Shown: positions 52,956-61,998 of the stretch, in pieces
Layout: the number at the start of each line of letters is the position of its first letter
Numbering within the stretch: the stretch's first letter is position 1
Origin: Paenibacillus pedocola
GTDB lineage: Bacteria; Bacillota; Bacilli; Paenibacillales; Paenibacillaceae
Reading direction: 5' to 3'
NCBI RefSeq assembly: GCF_031599675.1
Contig: NZ_CP134223.1
Span: 2,294,001-2,358,000, forward strand
DNA length: 64,000 nucleotides
The notes under the pieces: generated by a model
What the model saw: the letters and a program-made list of their open reading frames with translations, nothing else
Database searches by the model: none
What the model was told of the DNA's origin: nothing
Made by a program: the position numbers and the translations under genes

Positions 52956-54070
52956 TAAGATTTACCTCCAAACGCGTAGCCTTTTCTGACCAGCATGTAC
53001 ATGAACATAGGTGCTCCAATCAAGGCGGTAATGATCCCGATCGGGAGCTCGACATTCGGAACGATGGTCCGGGCGATAACATCCGTCCAGATCAGGAAGA
53101 TGGCCCCAAACAGAATGGATGCCGGCAGCAGTCTCCGGTGGTCAGAGCCAACCAGCCCTCTCACCAGATGGGGGATAATCAGACCTACGAATCCGATCAT
53201 CCCGCAGCTGGCCACCATGATGCCGGTAATCAGCGCAGTAATGATCATATAGGTTTTGCGGTAGGCGCCGAGTGAAATCCCCAGTGTAACCGCAGCCTCA
53301 TCGCCAAGCAGCATTGCGTTCAAGACGCGGAATTGCAGCAGGAAAAAGAAGACGGCAAGCACGATGGCTATCGCAATCAGCGGCAGCTTATCCCAGCTTG
53401 AAGCGGCCAGGCTGCCCATGGTCCAGAAGGTAACAGTCTTAATGCCCTCGGCGTTGTTGGCAAAATAAACAATGAAATTGGCGAAGGCGGTACATAATGC
53501 GTTAATGACCATCCCGGCAAGCACGAGCTTGACCGAGGTCATTTTGCCTCCGGCGTTTGCAAGCAGCAATACTAGCAGTGAAGCACCGACTGCACCGGCG
53601 AAGGCCCAGAAGGCTACACCCGTCTGGCCCAGCAGCCCCATGGAACCGAAGCCAATCAGGATGGCGAACGTTGCACCGAGCGAACCGCCGGAGGAAATAC
53701 CTAGTATGTATGGATCGGCCAGCGGATTCTGTACAGCAGCCTGCATAATTGTTCCGCACAGGGTAAGGCCGGCACCGATGAACATTGCCATGAGTACCCG
53801 GGGAAATCGGATTTTCCAGATGATATCGACAAAGGAGCCGGAGGTCAGATCCTGAACATCTCCAATTTGGATGCCTGTGATGTGGTGGAGCAGAATCCGG
53901 TAGGATTGTGAGACGGGAATATCCACCTGTCCAAAGGATACAGCAGCGCCAGCCGACAGAATTGTGATTATGAATAGAGTAATAATAACTGTCATAAATC
54001 CGTAGCGGCTGTTAATAATGGATTGCTTTGGTTCTGATTGTGCAGCTATCTCAGTTTGCATCGCATTCAT
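52955..54070 (-). CDS. Iron-siderophore ABC transporter permease (FecCD/BtuC type)
   Basis: A 371-residue membrane protein with about ten helices. FecCD hallmarks are RFPRVLMAMFIGAGLTLCGTIMQAAVQNPLADPYILGISSGG (seen in its parts RFPRVLMA, GTIMQAAVQNPLADP, GISSGGSLG), LVLAGMVINALCTA and GFVGLIIPHLVRGLVGSDHRRLLP. ATG 54070 has AAGGAG four bases upstream; ATG 54061 is an alternative. One permease gene suggests a homodimer. The gene is divergent from the binding-protein gene. Confidence 0.94.
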   Translation of the reverse strand: MNAMQTEIAAQSEPKQSIINSRYGFMTVIITLFIITILSAGAAVSFGQVDIPVSQSYRILLHHITGIQIGDVQDLTSGSFVDIIWKIRFPRVLMAMFIGAGLTLCGTIMQAAVQNPLADPYILGISSGGSLGATFAILIGFGSMGLLGQTGVAFWAFAGAVGASLLVLLLANAGGKMTSVKLVLAGMVINALCTAFANFIVYFANNAEGIKTVTFWTMGSLAASSWDKLPLIAIAIVLAVFFFLLQFRVLNAMLLGDEAAVTLGISLGAYRKTYMIITALITGIMVASCGMIGFVGLIIPHLVRGLVGSDHRRLLPASILFGAIFLIWTDVIARTIVPNVELPIGIITALIGAPMFMYMLVRKGYAFGGKS

Positions 54071-54114
54071 AAGACTCCTTCGTTGATTGTTTTAATTTAA
54101 AATATATCTCATAG

Positions 54115-54145
54115 TGAGAATGATTGTCAATGAGAATTATTATCA
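54115..54145. promoter_or_regulatory. Tandem Fur boxes in the divergent promoter
   Basis: TGAGAAT-G-ATTGTCA (54115-54129) and TGAGAAT-T-ATTATCA (54131-54145) both fit the 7-1-7 Fur consensus TGATAATNATTATCA with one or two mismatches. They lie 16 bases apart between the permease and the binding-protein genes. Iron-loaded Fur should repress both directions. Confidence 0.88.
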
Positions 54146-54210
54146 TTGACATATGCGCCTGCTTTCTATATTCTACGAGTTACGTACATACAGAAAAGGG
54201 GACAAGGATA

Positions 54211-55281
54211 ATGAGACATGTATTCAAAAGATACGCACCGCTGCTGGTAGTTTTGCTGATGGCGGTAATGATTGCCGCATGTTCGTCGACCACGAAGAAT
54301 GAGAATGCGGCAGCGAGCACAGCTGCACCTGCTAATAGCAGTAACACCGCCGCTGAAGAGACTGCTGCTCCAAGCACGAAGACCGTATACCCGCTTACAA
54401 TCGAGAACTTCACTAACAGTGGTGAAGGAACAGAATGGAAGGCTAAGTCCCAGACCTTTGACAAGACGCCTGAAAAGGTAGTGGCCAATACTCAGGGAGC
54501 TGCCGAGCTGCTAATCAAGCTGGGACTTACAGACAAAATGGTAGGCGTTGCCGCGCTTTACGGTGCGGGAGATCCGGCTGTCCAGGAAGAGTTCAAGAAG
54601 ATTCCTGTCATCTCCAAAGAGTATGCCAGTAAGGAGCTCGTTGTCGGCGCAAGTCCTGATCTGGTTCTGGGACGCAGTGACCTGTACGCGGATGCGGATT
54701 GGGGCGTAGGGACCGTTGAGGGCTTAAACGAGCTGGGAATCAAGACGTTCGTGCAGAACACCAGCGTTAAGGGAGCTACGCTCGACAGCCTGTACAAAGA
54801 TATCGAACAGCTAGGCCAAATCTTTGATGTCCAGGAGAACGCAGCCGCTTATATCGAGGAATTGAAACAGCGTGCCCAGACGCTAAAGGATAATACAGCA
54901 GCGAGCGGAGAGAAAACCTTTGCTTATGTTTCCGACGGCGGAAATGGAGCAATTGCGATCTATAGCGGGAATGTGGATACGTTTGCGGGCGATGTGCTGG
55001 GATTGCTTGGACTCAAAAACAGCTTTGGTACCGTTACGGGAGATATCAGCAAGGAACAGCTGATTGCTACCAACCCGGATGTTCTGCTGCTCTCGGTTTA
55101 TACCGGAGGTGTTGATCCGGAAGAGACGCTGAAGGCTTTCTACGCTGACCCTTCACTGCAAAGTCTGAATGCCGTCAAGAACAAAGCGATTTATCCGATC
55201 GACTTCAACCAGTTCTGGGGGTACAGCTATTCCATATTTGACGGAGCCGAGAAGCTTGCTTCTGAACTGCTTGCTAAGTAA
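54211..55281 (+). CDS. Iron-siderophore ABC transporter substrate-binding lipoprotein
   Basis: A 356-residue lipoprotein. Signal peptide MRHVFKRYAPLLVVLLMAVM with lipobox AAC (Cys 24), then a Ser/Thr/Ala-rich linker and a two-lobed class III binding protein (KVVANTQGAAELLIKLGLTDKMVGVA; VVGASPDLVLGRSDLY; ATNPDVLLLSVY). The fold is that of siderophore and cobalamin binders; the ligand is unknown, but the Fur boxes point to iron. ATG 54211 with AAGGA upstream is the true start; the frame open from 54124 covers the operator. Confidence 0.93.
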   Translation: MRHVFKRYAPLLVVLLMAVMIAACSSTTKNENAAASTAAPANSSNTAAEETAAPSTKTVYPLTIENFTNSGEGTEWKAKSQTFDKTPEKVVANTQGAAELLIKLGLTDKMVGVAALYGAGDPAVQEEFKKIPVISKEYASKELVVGASPDLVLGRSDLYADADWGVGTVEGLNELGIKTFVQNTSVKGATLDSLYKDIEQLGQIFDVQENAAAYIEELKQRAQTLKDNTAASGEKTFAYVSDGGNGAIAIYSGNVDTFAGDVLGLLGLKNSFGTVTGDISKEQLIATNPDVLLLSVYTGGVDPEETLKAFYADPSLQSLNAVKNKAIYPIDFNQFWGYSYSIFDGAEKLASELLAK

Positions 55282-55311
55282 TAAGACAAGCTGGTGAATA
55301 AGTTTACTATA

Positions 55312-55356
55312 AGCAGGTTGGGTTGTCACTTGAGTGACTGCCCGATCTGCTTTTTT
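55312..55356 (+). terminator. Terminator after the binding protein gene
   Basis: AGCAGGTTGGG / CCCGATCTGCT (two wobbles) with an inner GTCACTTGAGTGAC hairpin, then TTTTTTATTT. Confidence 0.88.
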
Positions 55357-55465
55357 ATTTTCATCAATAGTTCGATTGAATTTAAATTTTGAATATTCAG
55401 CAATTTAAAGATAGAATAAAGTTATTAACGAATTAATAACGATAACAGCTTGGGGGAACGGAAAA

Positions 55466-56518
55466 GTGGAACTTGGAATAAGCACGTTTGTTGAAACAAC
55501 ACCGGATGTGAACACGGGTAAGACGATGAGTCACGCGGAACGGCTGCGTGAAGTAGTGGAGGAGATCGTTCTTGCAGATCAGGTAGGTCTGGATGTATAC
55601 GGTGTCGGAGAGCATCACCGGCCGGATTTTGCCGCATCATCTCCTGCGGTTGTGATGGCTGCAGCGGCAGCCCTGACCAGCCGGATCCGTCTGACCAGTG
55701 CCGTAATGATTCTGTCATCCGCTGATCCGGTCCGTGTCTTTCAGGACTTTGCCACGCTGGACGGTCTGTCCAATGGACGGGCAGAGATCATGGTCGGCCG
55801 CGGTTCATTTACGGAGTCCTTTCCGTTATTCGGCTTCGATCTGAAAGACTATGAAACCTTATTCGAAGAGAAGCTGGAACTCTTGATGAAGCTCCAGGCA
55901 TCGGAGAGCGTAACCTGGGAAGGCCAGCACAGACCGGCTATACATAATCTGGGGATTTATCCGCGTCCGGTACAGCAGCCTCTGCCGGTATGGATTGCCA
56001 GTGCAGGAAGTCCTGAGTCAGCGGTACGGGCAGGGGCGCTCGGATTGCCTTTCGCGCTGGCGATGATCGGACCTGTACGTCCCTTGCAATTTGCTTCGCA
56101 AGTACAGCTCTATAAAAAAGCAGCAGCTGAGGCGGGCTATGACAGCATGAAGCTGCCGGTTGCGGCGCATGCACATGGCTTTATCGCGGAGAGTACACCG
56201 AAGGCTATTGAACAGTTTTTCCCTTCGACGTATGCCAGAACCAATGTAAGAGCGGTAGAGAAGGGGCTCCCGCCTTATACACGTGCAGATTATGATGCGG
56301 CAGCCAGCTTTGAAGGAGCCTTATTTGTTGGCGACCCGGAGACTGTGGCGGACAAAATCATTCATTTGCGCAAGCATGTGGGGGTTACGAGATTTCTTCT
56401 GCATGTGCCGCATGGCACGATGGATCACGCTGATGTCATGGAGGCTATCCGGCTTCTCGGAACTGAAGTAGCTCCCCGGGTGCGGGAGGAGGTCACGCGC
56501 TGGGAGAAAAGCCGGTGA
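55466..56518 (+). CDS. Luciferase-like (LLM class) flavin-dependent monooxygenase
   Basis: A 350-residue TIM-barrel oxidoreductase of the bacterial luciferase family. It shows LGISTFVETTPD, VYGVGEHHRPDFAASSPAVVMAAAA, IRLTSAVMILSSADPVRVFQDFATLD, GRAEIMVGRGSF and GALFVGDPETVADKI. It likely uses reduced FMN or F420-like cofactor to oxidise a small substrate; which one is unknown. The start is GTG 55466 behind GGGGGAA. It stands alone between the iron system and the toroid protein. Confidence 0.9.
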   Translation: MELGISTFVETTPDVNTGKTMSHAERLREVVEEIVLADQVGLDVYGVGEHHRPDFAASSPAVVMAAAAALTSRIRLTSAVMILSSADPVRVFQDFATLDGLSNGRAEIMVGRGSFTESFPLFGFDLKDYETLFEEKLELLMKLQASESVTWEGQHRPAIHNLGIYPRPVQQPLPVWIASAGSPESAVRAGALGLPFALAMIGPVRPLQFASQVQLYKKAAAEAGYDSMKLPVAAHAHGFIAESTPKAIEQFFPSTYARTNVRAVEKGLPPYTRADYDAAASFEGALFVGDPETVADKIIHLRKHVGVTRFLLHVPHGTMDHADVMEAIRLLGTEVAPRVREEVTRWEKSR

Positions 56519-56602
56519 GCAGCGTCGGTTTTTTGCAATACAGTTGACAGGGTTTCCTGATACGATACGGATAGCACTTATCTACAGGGAGGTTGTTCGG
56601 TA

Positions 56603-57568
56603 ATGAGTAAGCTGTCCATTGAAGATTTTCAGGAAATCAGAAGGTGGATGTACCGGAATGCGCGGCCGCTTGATCTGGCAAGATGGCAATATCATTTTGA
56701 GAATGGGAGTGCAGAACAAGTTCTTCAGGCTCTGGAGGCCTATCGTAACCGTGATAACGGATATGGTCATGCTTTAGATGCGGATAATTGGAACCCCAAT
56801 TCTTCACCGTATACAACTGGAATTGCGGCTGCCATACTCTATGAAATCGGGATCGCTGATGCACAGCATCCTCAAATTACAGGGATTCTGGCTTACCTTG
56901 ACCACTGTGAACCGTTTTCTGAGCAAGGCTGGCCGTTTACAATACCATCCAACAGTGATTTTCCCCATGCACCTTGGTATACCTATAGCGAACAAAATAA
57001 CATCGACAATGGTTTCCACGCTACGGCAGGCTTAGCCGGTTTTATCTTAAAGTTTGCTGACCCTTCTTCCGGATTGTATAAGAAATCCCTGACCCTTGGT
57101 GATAAAATGATGGATAAGCTCAGTAAGTCCGGACAACTCGAAAGCCATGAGCTTGGCGGTTATGCTTCCTTTCTACGGGATGCAGAGTCGGCAGCGTTAA
57201 ACGGCAGATACAATTGTGATGTACTTGCAGCAAGGCTGCAGGAGTTGGTAAATGATGCGATTGAAAGAGATCCCGCCAAGTGGCCGGTCTACTCGATGAG
57301 GCCTTCCATGTACATATCGTCTGCAGCAAGTATTTTTTACAAAGGGAACGAAGAGATTGTGGAAAAGGAGCTTGAATACATCCTTCATTCGAGAACTGGC
57401 GAGGGTGTATGGGATATTATGTGGCAGTGGGCGGATTACCCGAATACATTCGCGATAGCGGAAAACTGGTGGAAAGCAAATTGGGCTATTCACAACATGT
57501 TGCTGTTACGGGAGTTCGGGCGAATCGATGAATCGGCATTTTCGAGAAATGAACCGGTAACATTTTGA
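56603..57568 (+). CDS. Alpha/alpha-toroid-like protein, function unknown
   Basis: A 321-residue soluble protein rich in helices and aromatic residues. It has repeated patterns of the type GYGHALDADNWNPNSSPYTTGIAAAILYEIG (seen in parts: NRDNGYGHALDAD, NPNSSPYTTGIAAAILYEIG), NGFHATAGLAGFIL and GEGVWDIMWQWADYP. These look like the glycine- and aromatic-rich helical repeats of terpene cyclase/prenyltransferase toroids. No catalytic motif can be assigned. GGGAGG precedes ATG 56603. Confidence 0.75.
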   Translation: MSKLSIEDFQEIRRWMYRNARPLDLARWQYHFENGSAEQVLQALEAYRNRDNGYGHALDADNWNPNSSPYTTGIAAAILYEIGIADAQHPQITGILAYLDHCEPFSEQGWPFTIPSNSDFPHAPWYTYSEQNNIDNGFHATAGLAGFILKFADPSSGLYKKSLTLGDKMMDKLSKSGQLESHELGGYASFLRDAESAALNGRYNCDVLAARLQELVNDAIERDPAKWPVYSMRPSMYISSAASIFYKGNEEIVEKELEYILHSRTGEGVWDIMWQWADYPNTFAIAENWWKANWAIHNMLLLREFGRIDESAFSRNEPVTF

Positions 57569-57580
57569 GGCACTAAGTCG

Positions 57581-57617
57581 AAAAAAACGCCCCCAGATAC
57601 TAACGTCCGGGGGTGTT
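57581..57617 (-). terminator. Terminator of the aldolase gene
   Basis: Stem ACACCCCC / GGGGGCGT followed on the minus strand by TTTTTTT. It lies between convergent genes and may also stop the toroid gene. Confidence 0.85.
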
Positions 57618-57634
57618 CGAATGTATAAACCGAC

Positions 57635-58522
57635 TCAGGTAATTGAGGCTTCGTAGATCGCCTCTGTGGATTCTGCGAGCAATGCGTTGAATTCATCATC
57701 AGTCTGCTCGTCGCTGAGTCCCTGTGATAAGGCACGAGAGAAGCTGGCGATTAATCCGTGGTTACGCGCCAGCTTTTCATTAGCCTCCGCTTGGGTATAG
57801 CCGCCAGACAATGCCACGACCCGTACCACATGCGGTTCCTGGATCAGCTCACTGTAGAAATTGTCCTCCGCCGGTAAAGAAAGCTTCAGCATGACTTTTA
57901 CGTCTTTGCCAAGAGTGGATAAGTGAGTTAAAAGCTCGTCCTTTAATATCTTTTCCGATTGTGCCTTATCTACACTGTGAATATCCACTTCCGGTTCGAT
58001 TATCGGCACCAGACCATGTTCAGCAATTTGCTTGGCGAAGGCGAACTGCTGCTCGACGGCTTCATGAATGCCGGCAGGGTTAGCCTCTTTAATCAGTGAG
58101 CGCATTTTGGTTCCAAAAATATTTTTTTGGACCGCCCGCTTCAACAGCTCATCCAGCCAGGGGATGGGTTTCATGAGTTGAACCCCATTGTTAGACTCGG
58201 CCAGTCCCTGGTCGATTTTGAGAAAAGGAACAATGCCTTTCTGCTCCCAGAGGTAATCGGCGGTGAACTTGCCGTCAATGGTAAGATCCATCGTGTTTTC
58301 GAAAAGAATGGCACCTAGAATGTGCCTGGAATCAAACGCGGGACTTTTGATGATCCGTGTCCTCATCGCATGCACTAAGGTAAACATTTCCTGATCATTA
58401 GTGTAACGGTCTTCACGGATACCGTATTGCAGCAGCGCTTTTGGAGTGCTTCCTCCGCTTTGATCCAAGGCAGCAATAAAGCCGTTAGCATGTTGAATCC
58501 GCTCTAATTGTTTCGTATTCAT
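57635..58522 (-). CDS. fda: Fructose-bisphosphate aldolase, class I
   Basis: A 295-residue Schiff-base aldolase of the type found in Staphylococcus. It shows [43 protein letters not shown] (a lysine near the active site), [35 protein letters not shown] (catalytic lysine) and [14 protein letters not shown]. It splits fructose 1,6-bisphosphate in glycolysis and does the reverse in gluconeogenesis. GAGAGGAGAA precedes ATG 58522. Most Bacillus-type bacteria rely on the class II enzyme, so this is probably an additional one. Confidence 0.94.
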   Translation of the reverse strand: MNTKQLERIQHANGFIAALDQSGGSTPKALLQYGIREDRYTNDQEMFTLVHAMRTRIIKSPAFDSRHILGAILFENTMDLTIDGKFTADYLWEQKGIVPFLKIDQGLAESNNGVQLMKPIPWLDELLKRAVQKNIFGTKMRSLIKEANPAGIHEAVEQQFAFAKQIAEHGLVPIIEPEVDIHSVDKAQSEKILKDELLTHLSTLGKDVKVMLKLSLPAEDNFYSELIQEPHVVRVVALSGGYTQAEANEKLARNHGLIASFSRALSQGLSDEQTDDEFNALLAESTEAIYEASIT

Positions 58523-58749
58523 GGATGTTTCTCCTCTCGTTTACATAGATTTGGAGATCAACTTGAACTTGTTTATTATATCATTCCTGCGTGTAGATAT
58601 ACATTTTTGGTGAATTAGACTGAAGCTCCCCTTAACTTACCACTGGGGAATTCCTGAGAATTAACTTTCTTATGAAGGCGTTTTCACTGATATCAAGCTA
58701 GGTACTGCACGAATCTAACATTGACTACCCGTTGTATCTTAAAAAGATA

Positions 58750-58778
58750 TTGTAATTATTTATTAATAGGTATATCAT
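58750..58778 (+). promoter_or_regulatory. Putative promoter of the dehydratase gene
   Basis: TTGTAA, 17 bases, TATCAT, about 65 bases before the start. The region is AT-rich, so chance similarity is possible. Nothing else was seen in the 58523-58842 gap. Confidence 0.4.
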
Positions 58779-58842
58779 CGTCAAAAATGGATAATCCAAC
58801 CTTTGTCTCCGGCTTAACTAAAACACTTGGGAGGTATTGATG

Positions 58843-59856
58843 ATGCAACGCTCTTTATCTGATTGCCGTGCTTTAGTAACAGGGGCTTCCGGATTTATAG
58901 GCGCCTGGCTAACTCGTCACCTCGTTGATCAAGGTGCTGAAGTAACCACTATCTTGAGCGAGTTCAACCCGCGAAGCCAGTTTGCAAAGCTGGGATTGGA
59001 CAAGGAAATTCGATGCTATTATGGGTATATTACCGATTACAACCTGATTGAACGTGCAATTACAGACGGCAAAATAAACACTGTCTTTCACCTCGCTGCT
59101 GTTTCCCTTCAAGACTTGGCCTACCAAATCCCCTGGCAAACTTTTGAAACCAATGTAAAGGGTACCTATAATCTACTGGAGGCTTGCCGTGTTCACCAGG
59201 ACCAGGTATCGAAAATAATAGTTGCGTCCAGTGACAAGGTATACGGTGACAGTCCTATTCTCCCCTATTATGAAGATATGCCTATTCAAGGCAGAAATCC
59301 CTACGATGTATCTAAGGCTTGTTCCGATCTTATCTCCCAAAGTTATAGACACAGTTTTAATTTGCCAATAGCCGTAGGCCGTTTCGGCAATATTTATGGT
59401 GGTGGCGACTTGAATTACCGCCGCTTAATTCCCGGCACCGTACAACGGCTGTACGCAAAACTGCCTCCAGTGATTAGAATTCCTTCAAACGGAATATACA
59501 TGAGAGATTTTTTGTATATTCAAGATTTGGTTGCCGCATATATGGCTATGTACCATTTTGTAGATAAAGAAGGAAAGGGTGACGACTTTAATTTTGGGAC
59601 AGGGAAGTTGTGGGACATAAAACAAGTTATTGAGATCATTCAGCGTGCCATGAATCTGGAACATATTGAACCACTGTACGAACATCAAAAAAACAGTGAA
59701 ATCTTGCACCAGCACTTGTCACCAGAAAAAGCAAAATTTATGCTCAATTGGTCTGCAGAAACTTCTCTTGAAGAAGGAATCAGAAACACGGTGGAGTGGT
59801 ATTGCAATTATTGGAATCCTGATGATTCCAATAATCCTGTGTTGGGAATTGTTTAA
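58843..59856 (+). CDS. NAD-dependent nucleotide-sugar epimerase/dehydratase (CDP-glucose 4,6-dehydratase-like)
   Basis: A 337-residue extended SDR. It has the Rossmann motif VTGASGFIGAWLTRHL, FHLAAVSLQDLAY, ETNVKGTYNLLEAC, the catalytic ASSDKVYGD and Y-D-V-S-K, then GRFGNIYGGGDLNYRRLIPGT and RDFLYIQDLVAAYM. The SSDKVYGD and the NYRRLIP stretch resemble CDP-glucose 4,6-dehydratase (RfbG/DdhB). No other sugar-pathway gene is near, and the gene is AT-richer than its neighbours, so it may be acquired. GGGAGGT precedes three possible starts; ATG 58843 fits best. Confidence 0.87.
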   Translation: MQRSLSDCRALVTGASGFIGAWLTRHLVDQGAEVTTILSEFNPRSQFAKLGLDKEIRCYYGYITDYNLIERAITDGKINTVFHLAAVSLQDLAYQIPWQTFETNVKGTYNLLEACRVHQDQVSKIIVASSDKVYGDSPILPYYEDMPIQGRNPYDVSKACSDLISQSYRHSFNLPIAVGRFGNIYGGGDLNYRRLIPGTVQRLYAKLPPVIRIPSNGIYMRDFLYIQDLVAAYMAMYHFVDKEGKGDDFNFGTGKLWDIKQVIEIIQRAMNLEHIEPLYEHQKNSEILHQHLSPEKAKFMLNWSAETSLEEGIRNTVEWYCNYWNPDDSNNPVLGIV

Positions 59857-59896
59857 CGCATCGGAATAATGTCAGCTGCGGAACCGGATGGAACGG

Positions 59897-59923
59897 CAAA
59901 AAGGCGTTCGACGAACGCCTTTA
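59897..59923. terminator. Bidirectional terminator
   Basis: AAAGGCGTTC / GAACGCCTTT with a GACG-type loop. On the minus strand it is followed by TTTTT, ending the GntR-ABC operon; on the plus strand the T-run is short. Confidence 0.82.
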
Positions 59924-59936
59924 GATTAGAGAGGCA

Positions 59937-60302
59937 TTAATAAATCTTGTTCAGCAACCCAATCACTTCATCAAGGGTGAGACCAAAGGACTTGTAGTAG
60001 GATGTATCGCTCTCCATTTGCTTCAGGATCATTTCGTTGCGTATCCGCAGCATATCGCCCCGTGAGAATTCGGCTACAAAACATCCTTTACCTGTTACCG
60101 TATTGATCAAACCGCTTCGTTCAAGTTCTTCCCAGGCTTTCTTAACGGTAATTACGCTAACATTAAGCTCCAGGGCTGCCTGACGAATGGGCGGTAGACA
60201 AAAGCCGCTTTCTAGCTCGCCTTTCAGAATTTGTGCGCTGATCTGTTCGTAAAGCTGCTGATAAATCGGTTTCTCGGAAGTATTCGAAATCGTTACATTC
60301 AT
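59937..60302 (-). CDS. GntR-family regulator, YtrA subfamily
   Basis: A 121-residue protein with a winged-helix domain (PIYQQLYEQISAQILKGELESGFCLPPIRQAALELNVS in sequence, recognised by its parts PIYQQLYEQI and LPPIRQAALELNVSVITVKKAWEELERSG) and the short C-terminal helix pair of the YtrA subgroup (GLTLDEVIGLLNKIY). YtrA-type regulators repress their own ABC operon. It is the last gene and overlaps the permease by four bases. The candidate operator is at 61824-61846. Confidence 0.92.
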   Translation of the reverse strand: MNVTISNTSEKPIYQQLYEQISAQILKGELESGFCLPPIRQAALELNVSVITVKKAWEELERSGLINTVTGKGCFVAEFSRGDMLRIRNEMILKQMESDTSYYKSFGLTLDEVIGLLNKIY

Positions 60303-60955
60303 AATATCTCCACTCTTTGGAATTTTTTTACCGCAATCCGATAGGCAATCAGGGTGAATGCGATGAAAATTACGAGGCCCACCATCAGAATGGATAGCTG
60401 CAGCGCTATATTATCCGTGCCGGAGCCATAGAAAATGTCGTTAACCCAAGGACTTTGGATTCCGGCCCATTGGGCAACTCCTGCAAAAAGTACAGCGGCC
60501 ATAGTGGATGCGGTGGTTGCCGCGCCATACTTATACGCCGTCTTGTAATGCATGGATATAAATACGATGTTGAAGATCGCAAGCATAATAAAGCATAACC
60601 CCCAAAAGCCCAAATAAGGCGCATAGAAGAAATATGTCAGATGAGGATACAAACGAAACGTAAATATACTGAAGATCATCGCAATGAGAAGGTGCACTAG
60701 TTCAAGAATGACAATAACGGTTATCCTGGACTTCACGATGTCTTTTTTGGTCACAGGCATTATTGTACTAAACATTAAATCATTCTGACTTTTAAATCCG
60801 CCAAACATGTTCGGTACCGTTATGAAGCAGAAATAAAGCGGTACGAGAAAATAGATCCAGCCGGGAATAAGCATTAAGCCGCCCATAATTAAGGGTAATA
60901 CGAAGAACCAGGGGTTTACTCCTAATTTCAAATCTTTCATCACCAAATTATACAT
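60299..60955 (-). CDS. ABC-2 permease (ABC2_membrane_5-like)
   Basis: A 218-residue membrane protein with six predicted helices and the conserved internal stretch FKSQNDLMFSTIMPVTKKDIVKSR (parts: QNDLMFSTIMPVTKKDIV), typical of ABC-2 permeases paired with GntR-controlled ATPases in Firmicutes. It overlaps the ATPase gene by eight bases. Substrates of related systems are often unknown; some respond to cell-wall antibiotics. Confidence 0.87.
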   Translation of the reverse strand: MYNLVMKDLKLGVNPWFFVLPLIMGGLMLIPGWIYFLVPLYFCFITVPNMFGGFKSQNDLMFSTIMPVTKKDIVKSRITVIVILELVHLLIAMIFSIFTFRLYPHLTYFFYAPYLGFWGLCFIMLAIFNIVFISMHYKTAYKYGAATTASTMAAVLFAGVAQWAGIQSPWVNDIFYGSGTDNIALQLSILMVGLVIFIAFTLIAYRIAVKKFQRVEIL

Positions 60956-61805
60956 AGTTATCCTCCTTTTTTTTCGCGAAGTAGATCATGATTTCATCGA
61001 GGCTCGGCGTGGCTGCCCTTAGGTTGGAGAGTGGATCCATGTCTTTGGTATGAATCAATCCGGTAAAGCCGAAGGAGTTGATTTTGTAGGAAATCAAATG
61101 TTCCTTCACTTCGCTCAATTGGGCTTCGCTGCCGCTGAGTAAACGGTAGGACTCCTTTAATTCGTTTTTCTCGGAGCTGGCAATGATTTGCCCGTGCTCA
61201 ATGAAGGTTATATAGTCCGCACATCTTTCTAAGTCGGAGGTAATATGAGTAGAGAATAGAATGCTAATCTCGCCGCCCATGATGAGCTCCTGAAAGATAT
61301 CGAGCAGATCGTCTCTTGAGACAGGATCGAGTCCGCTGGTCGGTTCATCCAGGATGAGCAGCTTTGCGCCATGCGATAAAGCAAGGGCCAAGCTGTACTT
61401 TACCTTCATTCCTCTGGATAGCTCCGCTATTTTTTTGTTCTCATCCAGCTTGAATCTCTTTAGATAATTGTAGTATGTTTCATCATTCCAATTCTTATAG
61501 AATTTCTTTGTAATATCGGTCAGCGTCTTGAGCTTGCTCCGTGTATAGAAGTCGATATCACCGAAGGCGCATCCGATTTCCTGCTTCAATTCAATTTCGT
61601 GATCAGCGATGTTCTTGCCAAGAATGTATATCTCGCCGCTATCGACTTGAACCATGTTCAAGATCGATTTTATCGTGGTTGTTTTTCCTGCGCCATTGGC
61701 TCCGATAAAACCCATGATGTAGCCCTTCTCCAATTGAAAAGATACATCTTTGATCTGAAAATGAGGATATCTTTTATTTAAATTTCTAATATCAAGTGCC
61801 AGCAT
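60948..61805 (-). CDS. ABC transporter ATPase (BcrA/YtrB-like)
   Basis: A 285-residue ATPase with GANGAGKTTTIKSIL (Walker A), AFGDIDFYTRSK at the Q-loop position, ELSRGMKVKYSLALALSHGAKLLILDEPTSGLDP (signature LSRGMKVKYSL, Walker B LLILDEP) and STHITSDLERC (H-loop). It starts at ATG 61805 behind GAGGAGGT. First gene of the operon ATPase-permease-GntR. Confidence 0.93.
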   Translation of the reverse strand: MLALDIRNLNKRYPHFQIKDVSFQLEKGYIMGFIGANGAGKTTTIKSILNMVQVDSGEIYILGKNIADHEIELKQEIGCAFGDIDFYTRSKLKTLTDITKKFYKNWNDETYYNYLKRFKLDENKKIAELSRGMKVKYSLALALSHGAKLLILDEPTSGLDPVSRDDLLDIFQELIMGGEISILFSTHITSDLERCADYITFIEHGQIIASSEKNELKESYRLLSGSEAQLSEVKEHLISYKINSFGFTGLIHTKDMDPLSNLRAATPSLDEIMIYFAKKKEDNYV

Positions 61806-61823
61806 ACTATACCTCCTCAAAAA

Positions 61824-61874
61824 TTGTGTATCCCGTGTATGCACAATGTATCACGAGTCTTTTACAATAGTCAA
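61824..61874 (-). promoter_or_regulatory. Promoter and candidate GntR operator of the ABC operon
   Basis: On the minus strand TTGACT (61874-61869) and TACATT (61850-61845) are 18 bases apart. Directly after lies the inverted repeat TTGTGCAT-N7-ATACACAA (61846-61824; 7 of 8 arm positions pair). A repressor bound there would cover the transcription start. The operon's own GntR protein is the likely ligand. Confidence 0.65.
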
Positions 61875-61998
61875 TGGGTATTTCGTATGCAATTCCATAC
61901 ATTTACATTTTTCTAGTAACATTTGTAACTGTATTAAATGCTAGAATTTGATAAATATAGGATGTAAGCGTTTTAATACTATGACTGGGGGAATAGTT

